This document shows, in pieces, positions 24,968-34,226 of a stretch of DNA of 64,000 bases. The position numbers and the translations under genes were made by a program. The stretch lies in contig NZ_CP112880.1 of assembly GCF_028747205.1 (NCBI RefSeq), positions 7,289,501-7,353,500 of the forward strand, read 5' to 3'. The notes beneath the pieces were generated by a model. The model saw nothing but the letters and a program-made list of their open reading frames with translations, had not been told where the DNA came from and did no database searches. Every line of letters begins with the position of its first letter. Positions within the stretch are counted from its first letter, which is position 1. Source of the DNA: Streptomyces sp. CA-278952. Lineage in GTDB: Bacteria > Actinomycetota > Actinomycetes > Streptomycetales > Streptomycetaceae.

Positions 24968-25987
24968 TCACCGGGGCCCCGGCCGTCCCACGAGTTCGCG
25001 GAGCACGTCCTCCATCGTGACCATGCCGGCCAGCCGGTCGTCCTCGTCGAGAACGGCCGCCAGGTGGGTCCGGCTGCGCCGCAGGGCGGTGAGCACATCG
25101 TCCAGCGGAGTCGCCGCCCGGACGCGGGCGATCGGCCGCATCGCCGTCACCGGGAAGGGAACGTCCCGGGGCGTCGCGTCCAGGGCGTCCTTCACATGGA
25201 GGTAGCCGAGGATGCGCCGCTCGCTGTCCATCACCGGGAAGCGGGAGAACCCCGACTCGGACGAGAGCCGCTCCAGCTCCTCCGGAGTGGTACCGACCCT
25301 GGCGAACAGGACCCGGTCGACGGGCATGACCACGTCCCGTACCGGTCGGCGGCCCAGCTCCAGGGCGTGGTGGAGGCGTTGCGCGGAGCGGTCGTCGACC
25401 AACCCGGCATCCCCGGCGTCCTGGACCAGCCGGGCCAGTTCGTCGTCCGAGAACGTCGCGGAGACCTCGTCCTTCGTCTCCACCCGCAAGAGCTTGAGCA
25501 GGGTGTTGGCGAAGGCGTTGATCGCGAAGATCACCGGCCGCAGGGCACGGGCCATCGCCACCAGCGGAGGGCCCAGCAGCAGGGCGCTCCGCGCCGGTTC
25601 GGCCAGCGCGATGTTCTTCGGCACCATCTCGCCCAGGAGCATGTGCAGATAGGTGGCCACGCCCAGCGCGATGACGAACGACAGCGGGTGGACCAGCCCG
25701 TGCGGGACCCCCACCGCGTCGAAGACCGGCTCCAGCAGATGCGCGATGGCCGGTTCGGCGACGATGCCCAGCACCAGGGTGCAGAGCGTGATGCCGAGCT
25801 GGGCGGCGGCGAGCAGCGCGGAGACGTGTTCCAGGCCCCAGATGACACTGCGGGCCCGCCGGTTCCCGGCCTCGGCCTCCGGTTCGATCTGGCTGCGGCG
25901 CACGGAGATCAGCGCGAATTCGGCGCCCACGAAGAAGGCGTTGGCCACGAGGGTCAGCAGGCCGATGAAGAGCTGGAGAACAATCAC
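24968..25987 (-). CDS. CNNM-domain/CBS-pair membrane protein (short form)
   Basis: Membrane protein of 339 residues of the hemolysin/CorC-CNNM family, linked elsewhere to magnesium or cobalt export. A CNNM domain with four spans (FIGLLTLVANAFFVGAEFAL, YLHMLLGEMVPKNIAL) is followed by two CBS domains ending in VTMEDVLRELVGRPGPR. It lacks the C-terminal CorC_HlyC domain that its upstream neighbour has. GTG 25987 overlaps the stop of that neighbour as GTGA, so the two are translationally coupled and may form a heteromer. Confidence 0.9.
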   Translation of the reverse strand: MIVLQLFIGLLTLVANAFFVGAEFALISVRRSQIEPEAEAGNRRARSVIWGLEHVSALLAAAQLGITLCTLVLGIVAEPAIAHLLEPVFDAVGVPHGLVHPLSFVIALGVATYLHMLLGEMVPKNIALAEPARSALLLGPPLVAMARALRPVIFAINAFANTLLKLLRVETKDEVSATFSDDELARLVQDAGDAGLVDDRSAQRLHHALELGRRPVRDVVMPVDRVLFARVGTTPEELERLSSESGFSRFPVMDSERRILGYLHVKDALDATPRDVPFPVTAMRPIARVRAATPLDDVLTALRRSRTHLAAVLDEDDRLAGMVTMEDVLRELVGRPGPR

Positions 25988-27321
25988 CGCTCGTCCTCCG
26001 TCCGGTGCTCGGACCCCGGCAGTGGGGCGTGCAGCAGGGCCCGCGCGGCGCGGCGGCCCGAGGCGTCGACCACGTCGACCCGCCATCCCTCCAGCTCGAC
26101 GCTGTCGTCCACCGTCGGGATCCGTCCGATCTCGGCGGCGATCAGCCCCGCGAGGGTCTCGTAGGGCCCGTCCGGCACCCGCAGACCGATTCTGCGGAGC
26201 TGGTCGGTGCGCGCCGCCCCGTCGGCCGACCACAGGGTCCGCCCGTCGGCGTCCTCACCGGCGGCGGCGAGGTCCGGCGTCTCATGTGGATCGTGCTCGT
26301 CCCGGACCTCGCCGACGACTTCCTCCACGATGTCCTCCAGCGTCGCGACTCCGGCCGTCCCGCCGTACTCGTCGATCACCACGGCCATGGCGAGCCTTCC
26401 GGACAACCGGTCCAGCAGCCGGTCCACGGTGAGCGTCTCCGGTACGAGCAGGGGCTCGCGCAGCAGTTCCGAGATCCGGGTGTGGGGCCTCAGGTCGGCG
26501 GGGATCGCCAGCACGTCCTTGATGTGGGCCACGCCGACCACGGTGTCGAGGCTGCCCCGGTAGACGGGGAAACGGGACAGACCGGTCGCCCGGGTGGCGT
26601 TGGCGACGTCCTCGGCCGTCGCGCGCAGCTCCAGCGCGGTCACCTGCACCCGCGGCGTCATCACGTTCTCCGCGGTCAGCTCCGAGAGGTTCAGCGTGCG
26701 GACGAACAGTTCGGCCGTGTCCGCCTCCAGCGCACCCGCCTTCGCGGAGTGCCGGGCCAGCGCCACCAGCTCCTGCGGACTGCGGGCGGAGGCCAGCTCC
26801 TCGGTCGGTTCCAGACCGAAGCGGCGCACGATCCGGTTGGCCGTGTTGTTGAGGTGGCTGATGAAGGGGCGGAACAGCGCGGTGAACACGCGTTGTGGTG
26901 TGGCCACCGCCTTGGCCACGGCGAGCGGGGAGGAGATCGCCCAGTTCTTGGGGACCAGTTCGCCGACCACCATCAGGACCACCGTGGACAGCGCCGTGCC
27001 GAGGACGAGCGCCAGGGTGGACGCGGCGGCGGGAGGCAGTCCCGCCGCCTCGACGGGGCCGCGGATCAGTTTGGCGATGGACGGTTCGGAGAGCATGCCG
27101 ATCACCAGATTGGTGACGGTGATGCCGAGCTGGGCCCCCGAGAGCTGGAAGGTGAGGCTCCGGACCGCTCTGAGCGCGCTCGCGGCGCCCCGGTCACCCC
27201 GCTCGACAGCCCGTTCGAGCTCGCCGCGCTCCACCGTGGTCAGGGAGAACTCAGCCGCGACGAACGCGCCGCAGGCGACGCAGAGCAGCAGGGCGACGAG
27301 CAGCAGCAGCACTTCGATCAT
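25984..27321 (-). CDS. CNNM/CBS/CorC_HlyC membrane protein (long form)
   Basis: Hemolysin-family membrane protein of 445 residues: CNNM domain (LVALLLCVACGAFVAAEFSL, VGELVPKNWAISSPLAVA), CBS pair (VTPRVQ-like MTPRVQVTALELRATAEDV, then VVIDEYGGTAGVATLEDIVE) and a C-terminal CorC_HlyC transporter-associated domain (from ~residue 360). GGAGG precedes ATG 27321. It is first in a two-gene operon with the short form. Family members move or sense divalent cations; the transported ion is not shown by the sequence. Confidence 0.92.
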   Translation of the reverse strand: MIEVLLLLVALLLCVACGAFVAAEFSLTTVERGELERAVERGDRGAASALRAVRSLTFQLSGAQLGITVTNLVIGMLSEPSIAKLIRGPVEAAGLPPAAASTLALVLGTALSTVVLMVVGELVPKNWAISSPLAVAKAVATPQRVFTALFRPFISHLNNTANRIVRRFGLEPTEELASARSPQELVALARHSAKAGALEADTAELFVRTLNLSELTAENVMTPRVQVTALELRATAEDVANATRATGLSRFPVYRGSLDTVVGVAHIKDVLAIPADLRPHTRISELLREPLLVPETLTVDRLLDRLSGRLAMAVVIDEYGGTAGVATLEDIVEEVVGEVRDEHDPHETPDLAAAGEDADGRTLWSADGAARTDQLRRIGLRVPDGPYETLAGLIAAEIGRIPTVDDSVELEGWRVDVVDASGRRAARALLHAPLPGSEHRTEDER

Positions 27322-27488
27322 CGGTTCACCTCCGTCCCATGATCGGGCAGGGGCGGGGGGACCGCGCGGTGTCGGTGGTCTCGGCTACGGGGAGGCTCGC
27401 CCATGGACGGACGTTCACACCTTTCGGCGGCAGGTGACGGAGGGCATGTCATCGTAGGCGTCTGCCCAGCAGCACCCCGCCGTACCGT

Positions 27489-27914
27489 TCAGCCGGTCAG
27501 GTGTTTCACCCAGCGGCTCCACTGCGGCTGGGGCCCGTAGCCCGCCGCGCGCCAGGCGTGGTGGGCCGATGTGTTGCGGTCGAGGACCATGGCGTCGGCG
27601 CGCCGCCCGCCCAGCGCGACGAACCGAGCCTCGGCCGCCGCCAGGAGGGCGCCGCCGACGCCCCGGCGCCGCTGGCCAGGGTGGACCGCGAGCCGGTAGA
27701 GATGGCAGCGCCAGCCGTCGAAGCCCACGATGACCGTGCCCACCAGCGCTCCCTCCCGCTCCGCGAGTACCAAGGCGTCGGGGTCGCGTTCCACCAGGCG
27801 TGCGACCCCGTCCCCGTCGTCGCTGATGCTGGTGCCCTCGGCGGCCACCTTCCAGAAGGCGAGGACCGCCTCCAGGTCGGCCGGGGTCGCGGACCGTATC
27901 GAAAGATCGTTCAT
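27489..27914 (-). CDS. GNAT-family N-acetyltransferase
   Basis: Small acetyltransferase of 141 residues. The N-terminus IRSATPADLEAVLAFWKVAA and the acetyl-CoA loop LAVHPGQRRRGVGGALLAAA are standard, with a later NTSAHHAWRAAGYGP helix. ATG 27914 starts the conserved domain; an alternative at 27923 adds three residues. The gene stands alone between the CNNM operon and the divergent RHH-Fic pair. The acceptor molecule is unknown. Confidence 0.88.
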   Translation of the reverse strand: MNDLSIRSATPADLEAVLAFWKVAAEGTSISDDGDGVARLVERDPDALVLAEREGALVGTVIVGFDGWRCHLYRLAVHPGQRRRGVGGALLAAAEARFVALGGRRADAMVLDRNTSAHHAWRAAGYGPQPQWSRWVKHLTG

Positions 27915-28003
27915 GACGGCCATCCCACCATCCGCGGCGACGGGGCGTCGATCGCGTTCCACAGTCCGGGCGCGGCGTCCCGCGCCCCGCCCCCGCGCTC
28001 CCC

Positions 28004-28033
28004 TTGCGGGTGCTAGCACGGCCGCGCTAGCGT
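28004..28033 (+). promoter_or_regulatory. Toxin-antitoxin promoter with paired CTAG palindromes
   Basis: TTGCGG (28004-28009), 18 nt, TAGCGT (28028-28033), and the GTG follows after 6 nt. Two 8-bp palindromes, TGCTAGCA (28011-28018) and CGCTAGCG (28025-28032), sit in the spacer and on the -10, centred 14 bp apart, as expected for an RHH antitoxin operator. Confidence 0.65.
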
Positions 28034-28039
28034 GGTCGG

Positions 28040-28267
28040 GTGCCCAAGACTCAGCTGAACGTTCGAGTGGACGAGGCCACCGCCGAGGCCGCGCGGCAGC
28101 GCGCGCTGCAAAGGGGGATGAGCGTGAACCGCTACATAGAGGAACTCGTCCAGCAGGACGCGGGCGAGGTGGGACACACCTTCGTCGAGGCCGCGGCCGA
28201 CTTCATGAAGCAGTACGAGTCGGTGTTCGCCGAGGAGTTCGGCCCGGAGCGCGAAGGAACCCGTTGA
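28040..28267 (+). CDS. RHH-type antitoxin
   Basis: Protein of 75 residues, predicted ribbon-helix-helix. The N-terminal strand TQLNVRVDEATAEAARQRA with RGMSVNRYIEELVQQ matches the RHH DNA-binding unit, and the acidic C-terminus (MKQYESVFAEEFGPEREG) would wrap the toxin. The start is GTG 28040 with a promoter ending 6 nt upstream, so leaderless. Its stop overlaps the TTG start of the next gene (TTGA), the coupling usual for toxin-antitoxin pairs. It likely represses its own operon. Confidence 0.82.
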   Translation: MPKTQLNVRVDEATAEAARQRALQRGMSVNRYIEELVQQDAGEVGHTFVEAAADFMKQYESVFAEEFGPEREGTR

Positions 28268-28635
28268 ACCTGCGGATCGACCTTTCCTGGTTGCTGATGG
28301 TCGCCGAGCACAAGACGCCCGGAGACCCGCAGGTCGTCGACTGGGGTGCGCTCGTCGCCGCCGTCGCACGGCATGACGCGGAGATCTTCGGCAGCGCCGT
28401 CTACAGCGACCCGCACGCGCGGGCCGCCGCCCTGTTGCAGCTGCTCCTGCACGTGCCCGCACTCGAACACTCCAACGCGATGTTCGCCTCGGCCGTCGCG
28501 TACGGCTACCTCGTCGCCTCCGGGCTCAAGGTCATCACCTCGCCCGAGCAGGTCCGGGATCTGGCGCTGCTGGTGAAGCAGGGCAAGGCGGACGTGCGCG
28601 CCATCGCCGACGAGCTGCGGCAGTGGAGCGTGTGA
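28264..28635 (+). CDS. Fic/Doc-like toxin-family protein with degenerate motif
   Basis: Protein of 123 residues resembling the Fic-type toxin component found with RHH antitoxins in Streptomyces. The start is TTG 28264, overlapping the antitoxin stop. The core HVPALEHSNAMFASAVAYGY parallels the Fic helix HxFxDGNKRTALAAALTFL, but the Gly and the Lys/Arg residues are replaced and the spacing from His to Asn is two residues longer. An AMPylation or phosphorylation activity like that of Doc is therefore doubtful. The rest is helical with an N-terminal LSWLLMVAE. It may be an inactive or altered toxin. Confidence 0.75.
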   Translation: MNLRIDLSWLLMVAEHKTPGDPQVVDWGALVAAVARHDAEIFGSAVYSDPHARAAALLQLLLHVPALEHSNAMFASAVAYGYLVASGLKVITSPEQVRDLALLVKQGKADVRAIADELRQWSV

Positions 28636-28707
28636 GACCGGGCGGACCACGCCACGACAGACCGGGCGAAGCGCCCCACCATCCGGATCGGTCCCGGCCC
28701 CCGGCCC

Positions 28708-29385
28708 TCAGCCCTCGGTGAACGGCTTGCGGGCCACGCCCAGCACACAGGGGGAGGAGGGCACCTGGAGGCCCGTCTCCGGAACCCGCAGCCTGCGGTA
28801 CGTGCCCATCTCGAAGCCCGCCGCCTCGATCGCGGCCAGCGGGTCCCGGGCCGTGTGACAGCCGCCGAACAGCAGCGGCCACAGGGTCCGGTCGGCCACC
28901 CGCTGCGCCGTGGCCAGCGCCCGGCCCTGCGCCGACCCGTGCTCGAAGAACCGCAGTTCGCCGCCCGGCCGCAGGACCCGCCTGATCTCGGCGAGCGCCC
29001 GGGGCAGATCCCGTACGGTGCACAGGACCAGGGACGCCACCGCCCCGTCGAAGGCCTCGCTCTTGACCGGCAGCGCCTCGGCGGCCCCCGGCACCACGTC
29101 CACCGGCACCTCCGCGCGCAGGGCGGAGCGGGCGGCGAGCTGCCGCAGCGAGCGTTCGGGCTCCAGCGCCACGACCTCCGAGACGGCGCCGGGGTAGTGG
29201 GCGAAGTTCAGCCCGTTCCCGGCGCCGATCTCGATGACCCGGCCGGAGAGCCCCGACAGCAGCTCCTCGCGGTACGCGGCGATGCCGCCCTTCAGGTCGG
29301 CGGTCACGCTCACCCGTGCGTAGAAGCGGGCGAAGACCGGGTGGTGCACGGCACCCCGGGGGAGCTTCCTGCTGCGCAGCTGCAT
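28708..29385 (-). CDS. SAM-dependent methyltransferase (class I)
   Basis: Methyltransferase of 225 residues, UbiE/Methyltransf_11-like. Motif I is VIEIGAGNGLNFAHYPG, motif II is the acidic residue in VVALEPERS, motif IV is AFDGAVASLVLCTV and a later strand is LRPGGELRFFEHG. ATG 29385 has GGAGG 6 nt upstream and is preferred over an upstream ATG at 29412, which arises in a short repeated sequence. The C-terminal Cys-containing FGGCHTARDP is common in this subfamily. The substrate is unknown. It lies just downstream of the biotin operon, same strand. Confidence 0.87.
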   Translation of the reverse strand: MQLRSRKLPRGAVHHPVFARFYARVSVTADLKGGIAAYREELLSGLSGRVIEIGAGNGLNFAHYPGAVSEVVALEPERSLRQLAARSALRAEVPVDVVPGAAEALPVKSEAFDGAVASLVLCTVRDLPRALAEIRRVLRPGGELRFFEHGSAQGRALATAQRVADRTLWPLLFGGCHTARDPLAAIEAAGFEMGTYRRLRVPETGLQVPSSPCVLGVARKPFTEG

Positions 29386-29399
29386 GACGGACCTCCGCT

Positions 29400-29467
29400 G
29401 AGGAGTGGACATGACGCCTGAGGAGCGGACATGACGGGCCTAAGGCGTGGAGTGGAGTGGACGTGAC
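29400..29467. repeat. Repeated gaggagtggacatgacg segments
   Basis: Two near-identical copies (29400 and 29420) and a third, weaker copy (gtggacgtgacg, ~29456) lie between bioD and the methyltransferase gene. On the minus strand each copy supplies an ATG preceded by CGTC. Confidence 0.6.
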
Positions 29468-29542
29468 GTTCCTCCACGATTCTCCCCCCGGACCGTCCCG
29501 GCGGGAATCCCCGAGGACCGCCCGGACGCCCCGGCGCGCCCG

Positions 29543-30238
29543 TCAGCGCGGCGCCGCCCAGGTCCCTCCGAGCTCCGGAGCCAGCCAGCCCGGCGCGCGT
29601 GCCGCGAAGGCGGCTGCCGACAGCGAGCCCGCTCCGGCCGGCACCGCGCCGAGCAGCGGCGCACCGGCGGCCACCGGCAGGTCCTCGATGTTGCAGCGGG
29701 ACGCGAGGTCCGGCTCCGCCGGCATGCTGCCGATCACGACGCCCCGGCAGCTCAGCCCCCGGTTCCGCAGCGCCTCTGCCGTCAGCGCGGTGGCGTTCAG
29801 CGTGCCCAGGCCCGCGGGGGCCACCAGCAGCACCGGCGCGGACAGCAGCCGGGCCGCGTCCGCGAGGGTGCCGCCCTCGTCGTCGAACCGCACGAGCAGC
29901 CCGCCCGCACCCTCCACCAGTACGAGGTCGTGCTCGGTGGCCAGCTTCTCCGCGGCCTCGGCTACCTCGTACGGCCGCACGGGCACGAGCCCCGCCCGCC
30001 GGGCGGCCGTGGCCGGGGCCAACGGCTCCGGAAAGCGGGCCAGTTCCACCGCCGTCACCTGGCTCCCCGCCAGGCGTGCGACCTCGGCCGCGTCGCCCGG
30101 CTCCCCGGGGGCGAGCCCGGTCTGCGCGGGCTTGAGCACCGCGACCCGGCGGCCCCGCGCCGCGGCCGCCACCGCGGCGGTCACCACGGTCTTGCCGATC
30201 TCCGTGCCCGTACCGGACACCACCAGAATCGTCGACAT
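29543..30238 (-). CDS. bioD: Dethiobiotin synthetase
   Basis: Enzyme of 231 residues that closes the ureido ring of dethiobiotin from DAPA, CO2 and ATP. The P-loop reads [17 protein letters not shown] at the N-terminus, followed by the substrate Lys in AVLKPAQTG and [13 protein letters not shown]. The length matches the family. It starts 6 bp after the bioA stop and is the third gene of bioB-bioA-bioD. Confidence 0.94.
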   Translation of the reverse strand: MSTILVVSGTGTEIGKTVVTAAVAAAARGRRVAVLKPAQTGLAPGEPGDAAEVARLAGSQVTAVELARFPEPLAPATAARRAGLVPVRPYEVAEAAEKLATEHDLVLVEGAGGLLVRFDDEGGTLADAARLLSAPVLLVAPAGLGTLNATALTAEALRNRGLSCRGVVIGSMPAEPDLASRCNIEDLPVAAGAPLLGAVPAGAGSLSAAAFAARAPGWLAPELGGTWAAPR

Positions 30239-30244
30239 ATCGGC

Positions 30245-31588
30245 TCAGCCCTCCCGTGCCGCCGCGCACACGGCCCGGCAGATCCGCGCCACGTCCTCGT
30301 CCTCGGTGACGTACGGCGGCATCGTGTAGACGAGATCGCGGAACGGTCGCAGCCAGACGCCCTCGCGCACGGCCGCGCGGGTCGCCGCGCCCATGTCCAC
30401 CTCGTGGTCGAGCTGGACGACCCCGATCGCCCCCAGGACGCGTACGTCCACCACCCCGGCGAGCTCCGCGGCGGGAGCGAGCCCGGAGCGCAGGCCCGCG
30501 CCGATCCGCGCGACCTCGCCCTCCCAGTCCTGCCCTAGCAGCAGGTCCACCGAGGCCGAGGCCACCGAGGCGGCCAGCGGATTGCCCATGAACGTCGGTC
30601 CGTGCGCCAGCACCGGCACCTCGCCGCTGGAGATGCCCTCGGCCACCCGGGTGGTGCACAGCGTCGCCGCCATCGTGAGATAGCCGCCGGTCAGGGCCTT
30701 GCCGACGCACATGACGTCCGGCGAGATCCCGGCGTGACCGGCGGCGAACAGCTTGCCCGTACGCCCGAAACCGGTCGCGATCTCGTCGAGGATGAGCAGG
30801 ACGTCGTGCTCGTCGCAGGCCTCGCGCAGCACGCGCAGATAGGCGGGGGAGTGGAACCGCATCCCGCCGGCCCCCTGCACCACCGGCTCCACGATGACCG
30901 CCGCGAGCTCGTCGGCGTGCTCGGCGATCGTGTCCCGCAGATGCGTCACGTAGGCGGGGTCCGGCTCCGCGTCGAAACCGTCCGGCGGGGCGTCGGCGAA
31001 GACCTGGCGGGGCAGAGCCCCCGACCACAGCCCGTGCATCCCGCCCTCCGGATCGCACACCGACATCGGCTGCCAGGTGTCCCCGTGATACCCCCCGCGC
31101 CAGGTCAGCAGCCGCTGTTTGGCCGGACGCCCGGCCGAACGCCAGTACTGGAGGCACATCTTGACCGCGACCTCCACGGCGACGGACCCCGAGTCGGCGA
31201 GGAAGACGTGCTGGAGCGGCCCGGGGGTGATCTCCACCAGCCGGGTCGCCAGCCGGACGGCGGGCTCATGGGTGAGCCCGCCGAACATCACATGGCTCAT
31301 CCGGTCCAGCTGGCCGCGTGCCGCCTCGTTGAGGACCGGGTGGTTGTAGCCGTGCACCGCCGACCACCAGGACGACATGCCGTCCACCAACTCGCGCCGC
31401 CCCTCGACGGGTTCGGCGAGCCGGAGCCGTACGCCGGAGGCCGACTCCACGATCAGCGGCTCCTGGCGGCCCGGCATCGGACCGTACGGATGCCAGACGT
31501 GCGCCCGGTCCAGCGCCCGCAGTTCGTCGGGGGCGTACGGCTTCGGCGCGGCGGACAGGGGGAGTGCGGGGGCATACGGCTCAGGCAT
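30245..31588 (-). CDS. bioA: Adenosylmethionine-8-amino-7-oxononanoate aminotransferase
   Basis: PLP aminotransferase of 447 residues that makes 7,8-diaminopelargonate from KAPA using S-adenosylmethionine. Seen: HVWHPYGPM at the start, [13 protein letters not shown] (substrate Tyr/Trp region), [34 protein letters not shown] and the PLP lysine in [16 protein letters not shown]. Its start overlaps the bioB stop by 8 bp and bioD follows after 6 bp, so the three are co-translated. All expected residues are present. Confidence 0.95.
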   Translation of the reverse strand: MPEPYAPALPLSAAPKPYAPDELRALDRAHVWHPYGPMPGRQEPLIVESASGVRLRLAEPVEGRRELVDGMSSWWSAVHGYNHPVLNEAARGQLDRMSHVMFGGLTHEPAVRLATRLVEITPGPLQHVFLADSGSVAVEVAVKMCLQYWRSAGRPAKQRLLTWRGGYHGDTWQPMSVCDPEGGMHGLWSGALPRQVFADAPPDGFDAEPDPAYVTHLRDTIAEHADELAAVIVEPVVQGAGGMRFHSPAYLRVLREACDEHDVLLILDEIATGFGRTGKLFAAGHAGISPDVMCVGKALTGGYLTMAATLCTTRVAEGISSGEVPVLAHGPTFMGNPLAASVASASVDLLLGQDWEGEVARIGAGLRSGLAPAAELAGVVDVRVLGAIGVVQLDHEVDMGAATRAAVREGVWLRPFRDLVYTMPPYVTEDEDVARICRAVCAAAREG

Positions 31589-32864
31589 TGGGCGCGAGAT
31601 CCGTTCCCGCGCCGCGCCGGCGCACCGCTACGAGATCCGTGCGCGCCGCGCCGTTGGCGTCCGTACGCGCCACCGGGGCGCTCTCCCCGGCGTCGGAGCC
31701 GGCGACAGCCACCGGTTCCCGCTCCCCGTGACCACCGCACGGCCCGCAGCCCCCGCCGCCACCGTGGGAACCGCAGCCACCGGTTCCGGAGTCCTCGTGC
31801 GCTCCGCAGCCGGACCCCGCCGGGGCGTCCCGCGTCCCGCAGCCGCCGCTCAGGGCGTCGGCCCGGTGGCGCGGAAGCGTCGTCGTGCCCGCGCCCTCCA
31901 CCTCGAAACCGGCGTCCGCGATCATGTCCAGGTCGGTCTGGCCGGCCTGGCCCTCACTCGTCAGGTAGTCGCCCAGAAAGATGGAGTTGACCAGGTGGAG
32001 CGCCAGCGGCTGCATCGAGCGCAGGTGCACCTCACGGCCCCCGGCGAGCCGGACCTCGACGTCGGGGCAGACGAAGCGGACCATCGCCAGAATGCGCAGG
32101 CAGCGCTGCGGGGTGAGGTTCCACTCCTTGGCGAGCGGCGTTCCCTCGAACGGGATCAGGAAGTTCACCGGCACCGAGTCGGGGTCCAGGTCCCGCAGTG
32201 CGAACACGACGTCGACCAGGTCCTTGTCGCTCTCGCCCATCCCGGCGATCAGCCCGGAACACGCCGAGAGCCCGGCGGCCTGGGCCTGTTGCACGGTCTC
32301 CACCCGGTCCGCGTACGTGTGGGTGGTGGTGATCGCCCCGTACGTCTCCTCGGACGTGTTGAGGTTGTGGTTGTACGCGTCGGCGCCCGCCGAACGCAGC
32401 CGGTCGGCCTGTCCGTCGGAGAGGAGGCCGAGGCAGGCGCAGACCTCGATGCCCTCGTTCTCCTCCTTGATCGCCTCGATGGTCTTCGAGACCCGGTCGA
32501 CGTCCCGGTCCGTCGGGCCGCGCCCGCTCGCGACCAGGCAGACCCGCTTGGCGCCGCCCGCCACTCCGGCGGCGGCGGCCTTGGACGCCTCGTCCGGCTT
32601 CAGCCAGGTGTACTTGAGGATCCCGGCCTTCGAGCCGAGCCGCTGCGAGCAGTAGGAGCAGTCCTCGGGGCAGAGCCCCGATTTGAGGTTGACCAGATAG
32701 TTGAGCTTGACGCGCCGCCCGAACCACTGACGGCGCACCTTCCCGGCGGCGGCCACCACGTCGAGCAGCTCGTCGTCGGAGGTCGCCAGTACGGCGAGCG
32801 CTTCTTCGCGGGTCGGCAGTTCGCGCCGCAACCCCTTGTCCACCAGCGTGTTCAGCAGGTCCAT
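31581..32864 (-). CDS. bioB: Biotin synthase with Cys/Gly/His-rich C-terminal tail
   Basis: Radical-SAM enzyme of 427 residues that inserts sulfur into dethiobiotin. The 4Fe-4S motif is [19 protein letters not shown] (CxxxCxxC). The catalytic core ends near residue 345 (after [12 protein letters not shown]). About 80 residues follow that E. coli BioB (346 residues) lacks; they contain [34 protein letters not shown]: five Cys and three His in a Gly-rich setting. The tail could hold iron or sulfur for rebuilding the auxiliary 2Fe-2S cluster, which is speculation. ATG 32864; first gene of bioBAD. Confidence 0.94.
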   Translation of the reverse strand: MDLLNTLVDKGLRRELPTREEALAVLATSDDELLDVVAAAGKVRRQWFGRRVKLNYLVNLKSGLCPEDCSYCSQRLGSKAGILKYTWLKPDEASKAAAAGVAGGAKRVCLVASGRGPTDRDVDRVSKTIEAIKEENEGIEVCACLGLLSDGQADRLRSAGADAYNHNLNTSEETYGAITTTHTYADRVETVQQAQAAGLSACSGLIAGMGESDKDLVDVVFALRDLDPDSVPVNFLIPFEGTPLAKEWNLTPQRCLRILAMVRFVCPDVEVRLAGGREVHLRSMQPLALHLVNSIFLGDYLTSEGQAGQTDLDMIADAGFEVEGAGTTTLPRHRADALSGGCGTRDAPAGSGCGAHEDSGTGGCGSHGGGGGCGPCGGHGEREPVAVAGSDAGESAPVARTDANGAARTDLVAVRRRGAGTDLAPNA

Positions 32865-32929
32865 GAGAGATGATCCTGACGTACGGCACCGCCTCCAGCC
32901 AAGGAGGAACCAGACAGGAGACCCGGGCG

Positions 32930-32953
32930 AGGGTGTGTGTATTGCCACACCCT
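32930..32953. promoter_or_regulatory. Inverted repeat between bioB and bioF
   Basis: AGGGTGTG-(8)-CACACCCT is a perfect 8-bp inverted repeat in the 201-bp divergent region of the biotin genes. It is a candidate operator or cruciform. No recognisable BirA or BioQ site was seen elsewhere in the region. Confidence 0.45.
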
Positions 32954-33065
32954 GACCTGCTGCGCACCCGGCTAGGGTCTGTTGGCTGCCTACAAAGGGA
33001 CCGTCCGCACCGGACCGTCCGCGCGGGCCGCCCGCCGAGGGCCCGCCTACCCAAGGGACCGCCCC

Positions 33066-34226
33066 ATGTCCTTCGCCCCGTTCGACTGGATCGACGCCGA
33101 GGCCCGCAGCAGGGCCACCGCCGGACTCGTACGGACCCTGCGTCCGCGCGGCGCCGAGCCGGAGCTGCTGGACCTCGCGAGCAATGACTATCTGGGCCTC
33201 ACCCGGCACCCGGAGGTCACCGCCGCCGCCGCCGGCGCCGCCCGACGCTGGGGGGCGGGGGCGACGGGGTCCCGGCTGGTCACCGGCTCCACCGTCCTGC
33301 ACGCCCAGCTGGAACGGGAGCTCGCCGCGTTCTGCGGTTTCGAGGCGGCCCTCGTGCTCTCCTCCGGGTACGCGGCCAATCTCGCCGCGCTGACCGCGCT
33401 GACCGGACGCGGCTCCCTCATCGTCTCCGACGCGGGCAACCACGCCTCGATCGTGGACGGCTGCCGGCTCTCCCGCGCCGGGACCGCCGTCGTGCCCCAC
33501 GCCGACCCGGACGCGTTCGAGAAGGCCCTGCGGGAACACGACGGGCGGGCCCTCGCCGTCACCGACTCGGTCTTCTCCGTCGACGGCGACGCCGCCCCGC
33601 TCCCCGCCCTGGCCGAGGTCTGCCGTTCCGCGAACGCCGCCCTGGTGGTCGACGACGCCCACGGCCTCGGAGTGCTGGGGGAGGGCGGTCGCGGCGCGCT
33701 CGCCGCGACCGGGCTGGCGGGCCGCGACGGGGTCGTGGCCACGCTCACCCTGTCCAAGTCCCTGGGCAGCCAGGGCGGAGCGGTGCTGGGGCCCGCCCGG
33801 GTCATCGACCATCTGGTGAACACGGCCCGGACGTTCATCTTCGACACCGGACTCGCCCCGGCGGCGGCAGGCGGCGCGCTCGGCGCCCTCGGGGTCCTGC
33901 GGCGGGAGCCCGAACGGGCGGCCCGCGCCCGGGAGGTGGCCACCGCGCTGTTCACCCGGCTCACCGCGGCCGGGCTGAGGGCGGTCCGGCCCGACGCGGC
34001 CGTCGTCTCCGTCCGGGCGCCCTCGGCGGACGCGGCCGTGCGCTGGGCGGCCGACTGCCGCGCGGCCGGGATGGCGGTGGGCTGCTTCCGCCCGCCGTCG
34101 GTACCGGACGGCGTCTCGCGGCTGCGGCTGACCGCGCGCGCCGACCTGACCGAGGAGCAGATCACGACCGCGGTGGCCACGGTCCTCGCCACCGCTCCCC
34201 GGCAGGCGGACGTTCCGGTCAGGTGA
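33066..34226 (+). CDS. bioF: 8-amino-7-oxononanoate synthase
   Basis: PLP enzyme of 386 residues condensing pimeloyl-ACP or -CoA with alanine, the first dedicated step of biotin ring assembly. Motifs are [31 protein letters not shown] and the PLP lysine in [20 protein letters not shown] 33066 is preceded by AAGGGA. It is transcribed away from bioBAD, so all four genes share one control region. No bioC, bioH or bioI gene is seen here. Its 3' end overlaps the convergent DUF397 gene by 8 bp. Confidence 0.94.
   Translation: MSFAPFDWIDAEARSRATAGLVRTLRPRGAEPELLDLASNDYLGLTRHPEVTAAAAGAARRWGAGATGSRLVTGSTVLHAQLERELAAFCGFEAALVLSSGYAANLAALTALTGRGSLIVSDAGNHASIVDGCRLSRAGTAVVPHADPDAFEKALREHDGRALAVTDSVFSVDGDAAPLPALAEVCRSANAALVVDDAHGLGVLGEGGRGALAATGLAGRDGVVATLTLSKSLGSQGGAVLGPARVIDHLVNTARTFIFDTGLAPAAAGGALGALGVLRREPERAARAREVATALFTRLTAAGLRAVRPDAAVVSVRAPSADAAVRWAADCRAAGMAVGCFRPPSVPDGVSRLRLTARADLTEEQITTAVATVLATAPRQADVPVR

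Noticed and set aside
29310-31157. 615-codon minus-strand frame across bioA and bioD
   Set aside because: Out-of-frame with two well-defined biotin genes; Gly/Arg-rich translation.
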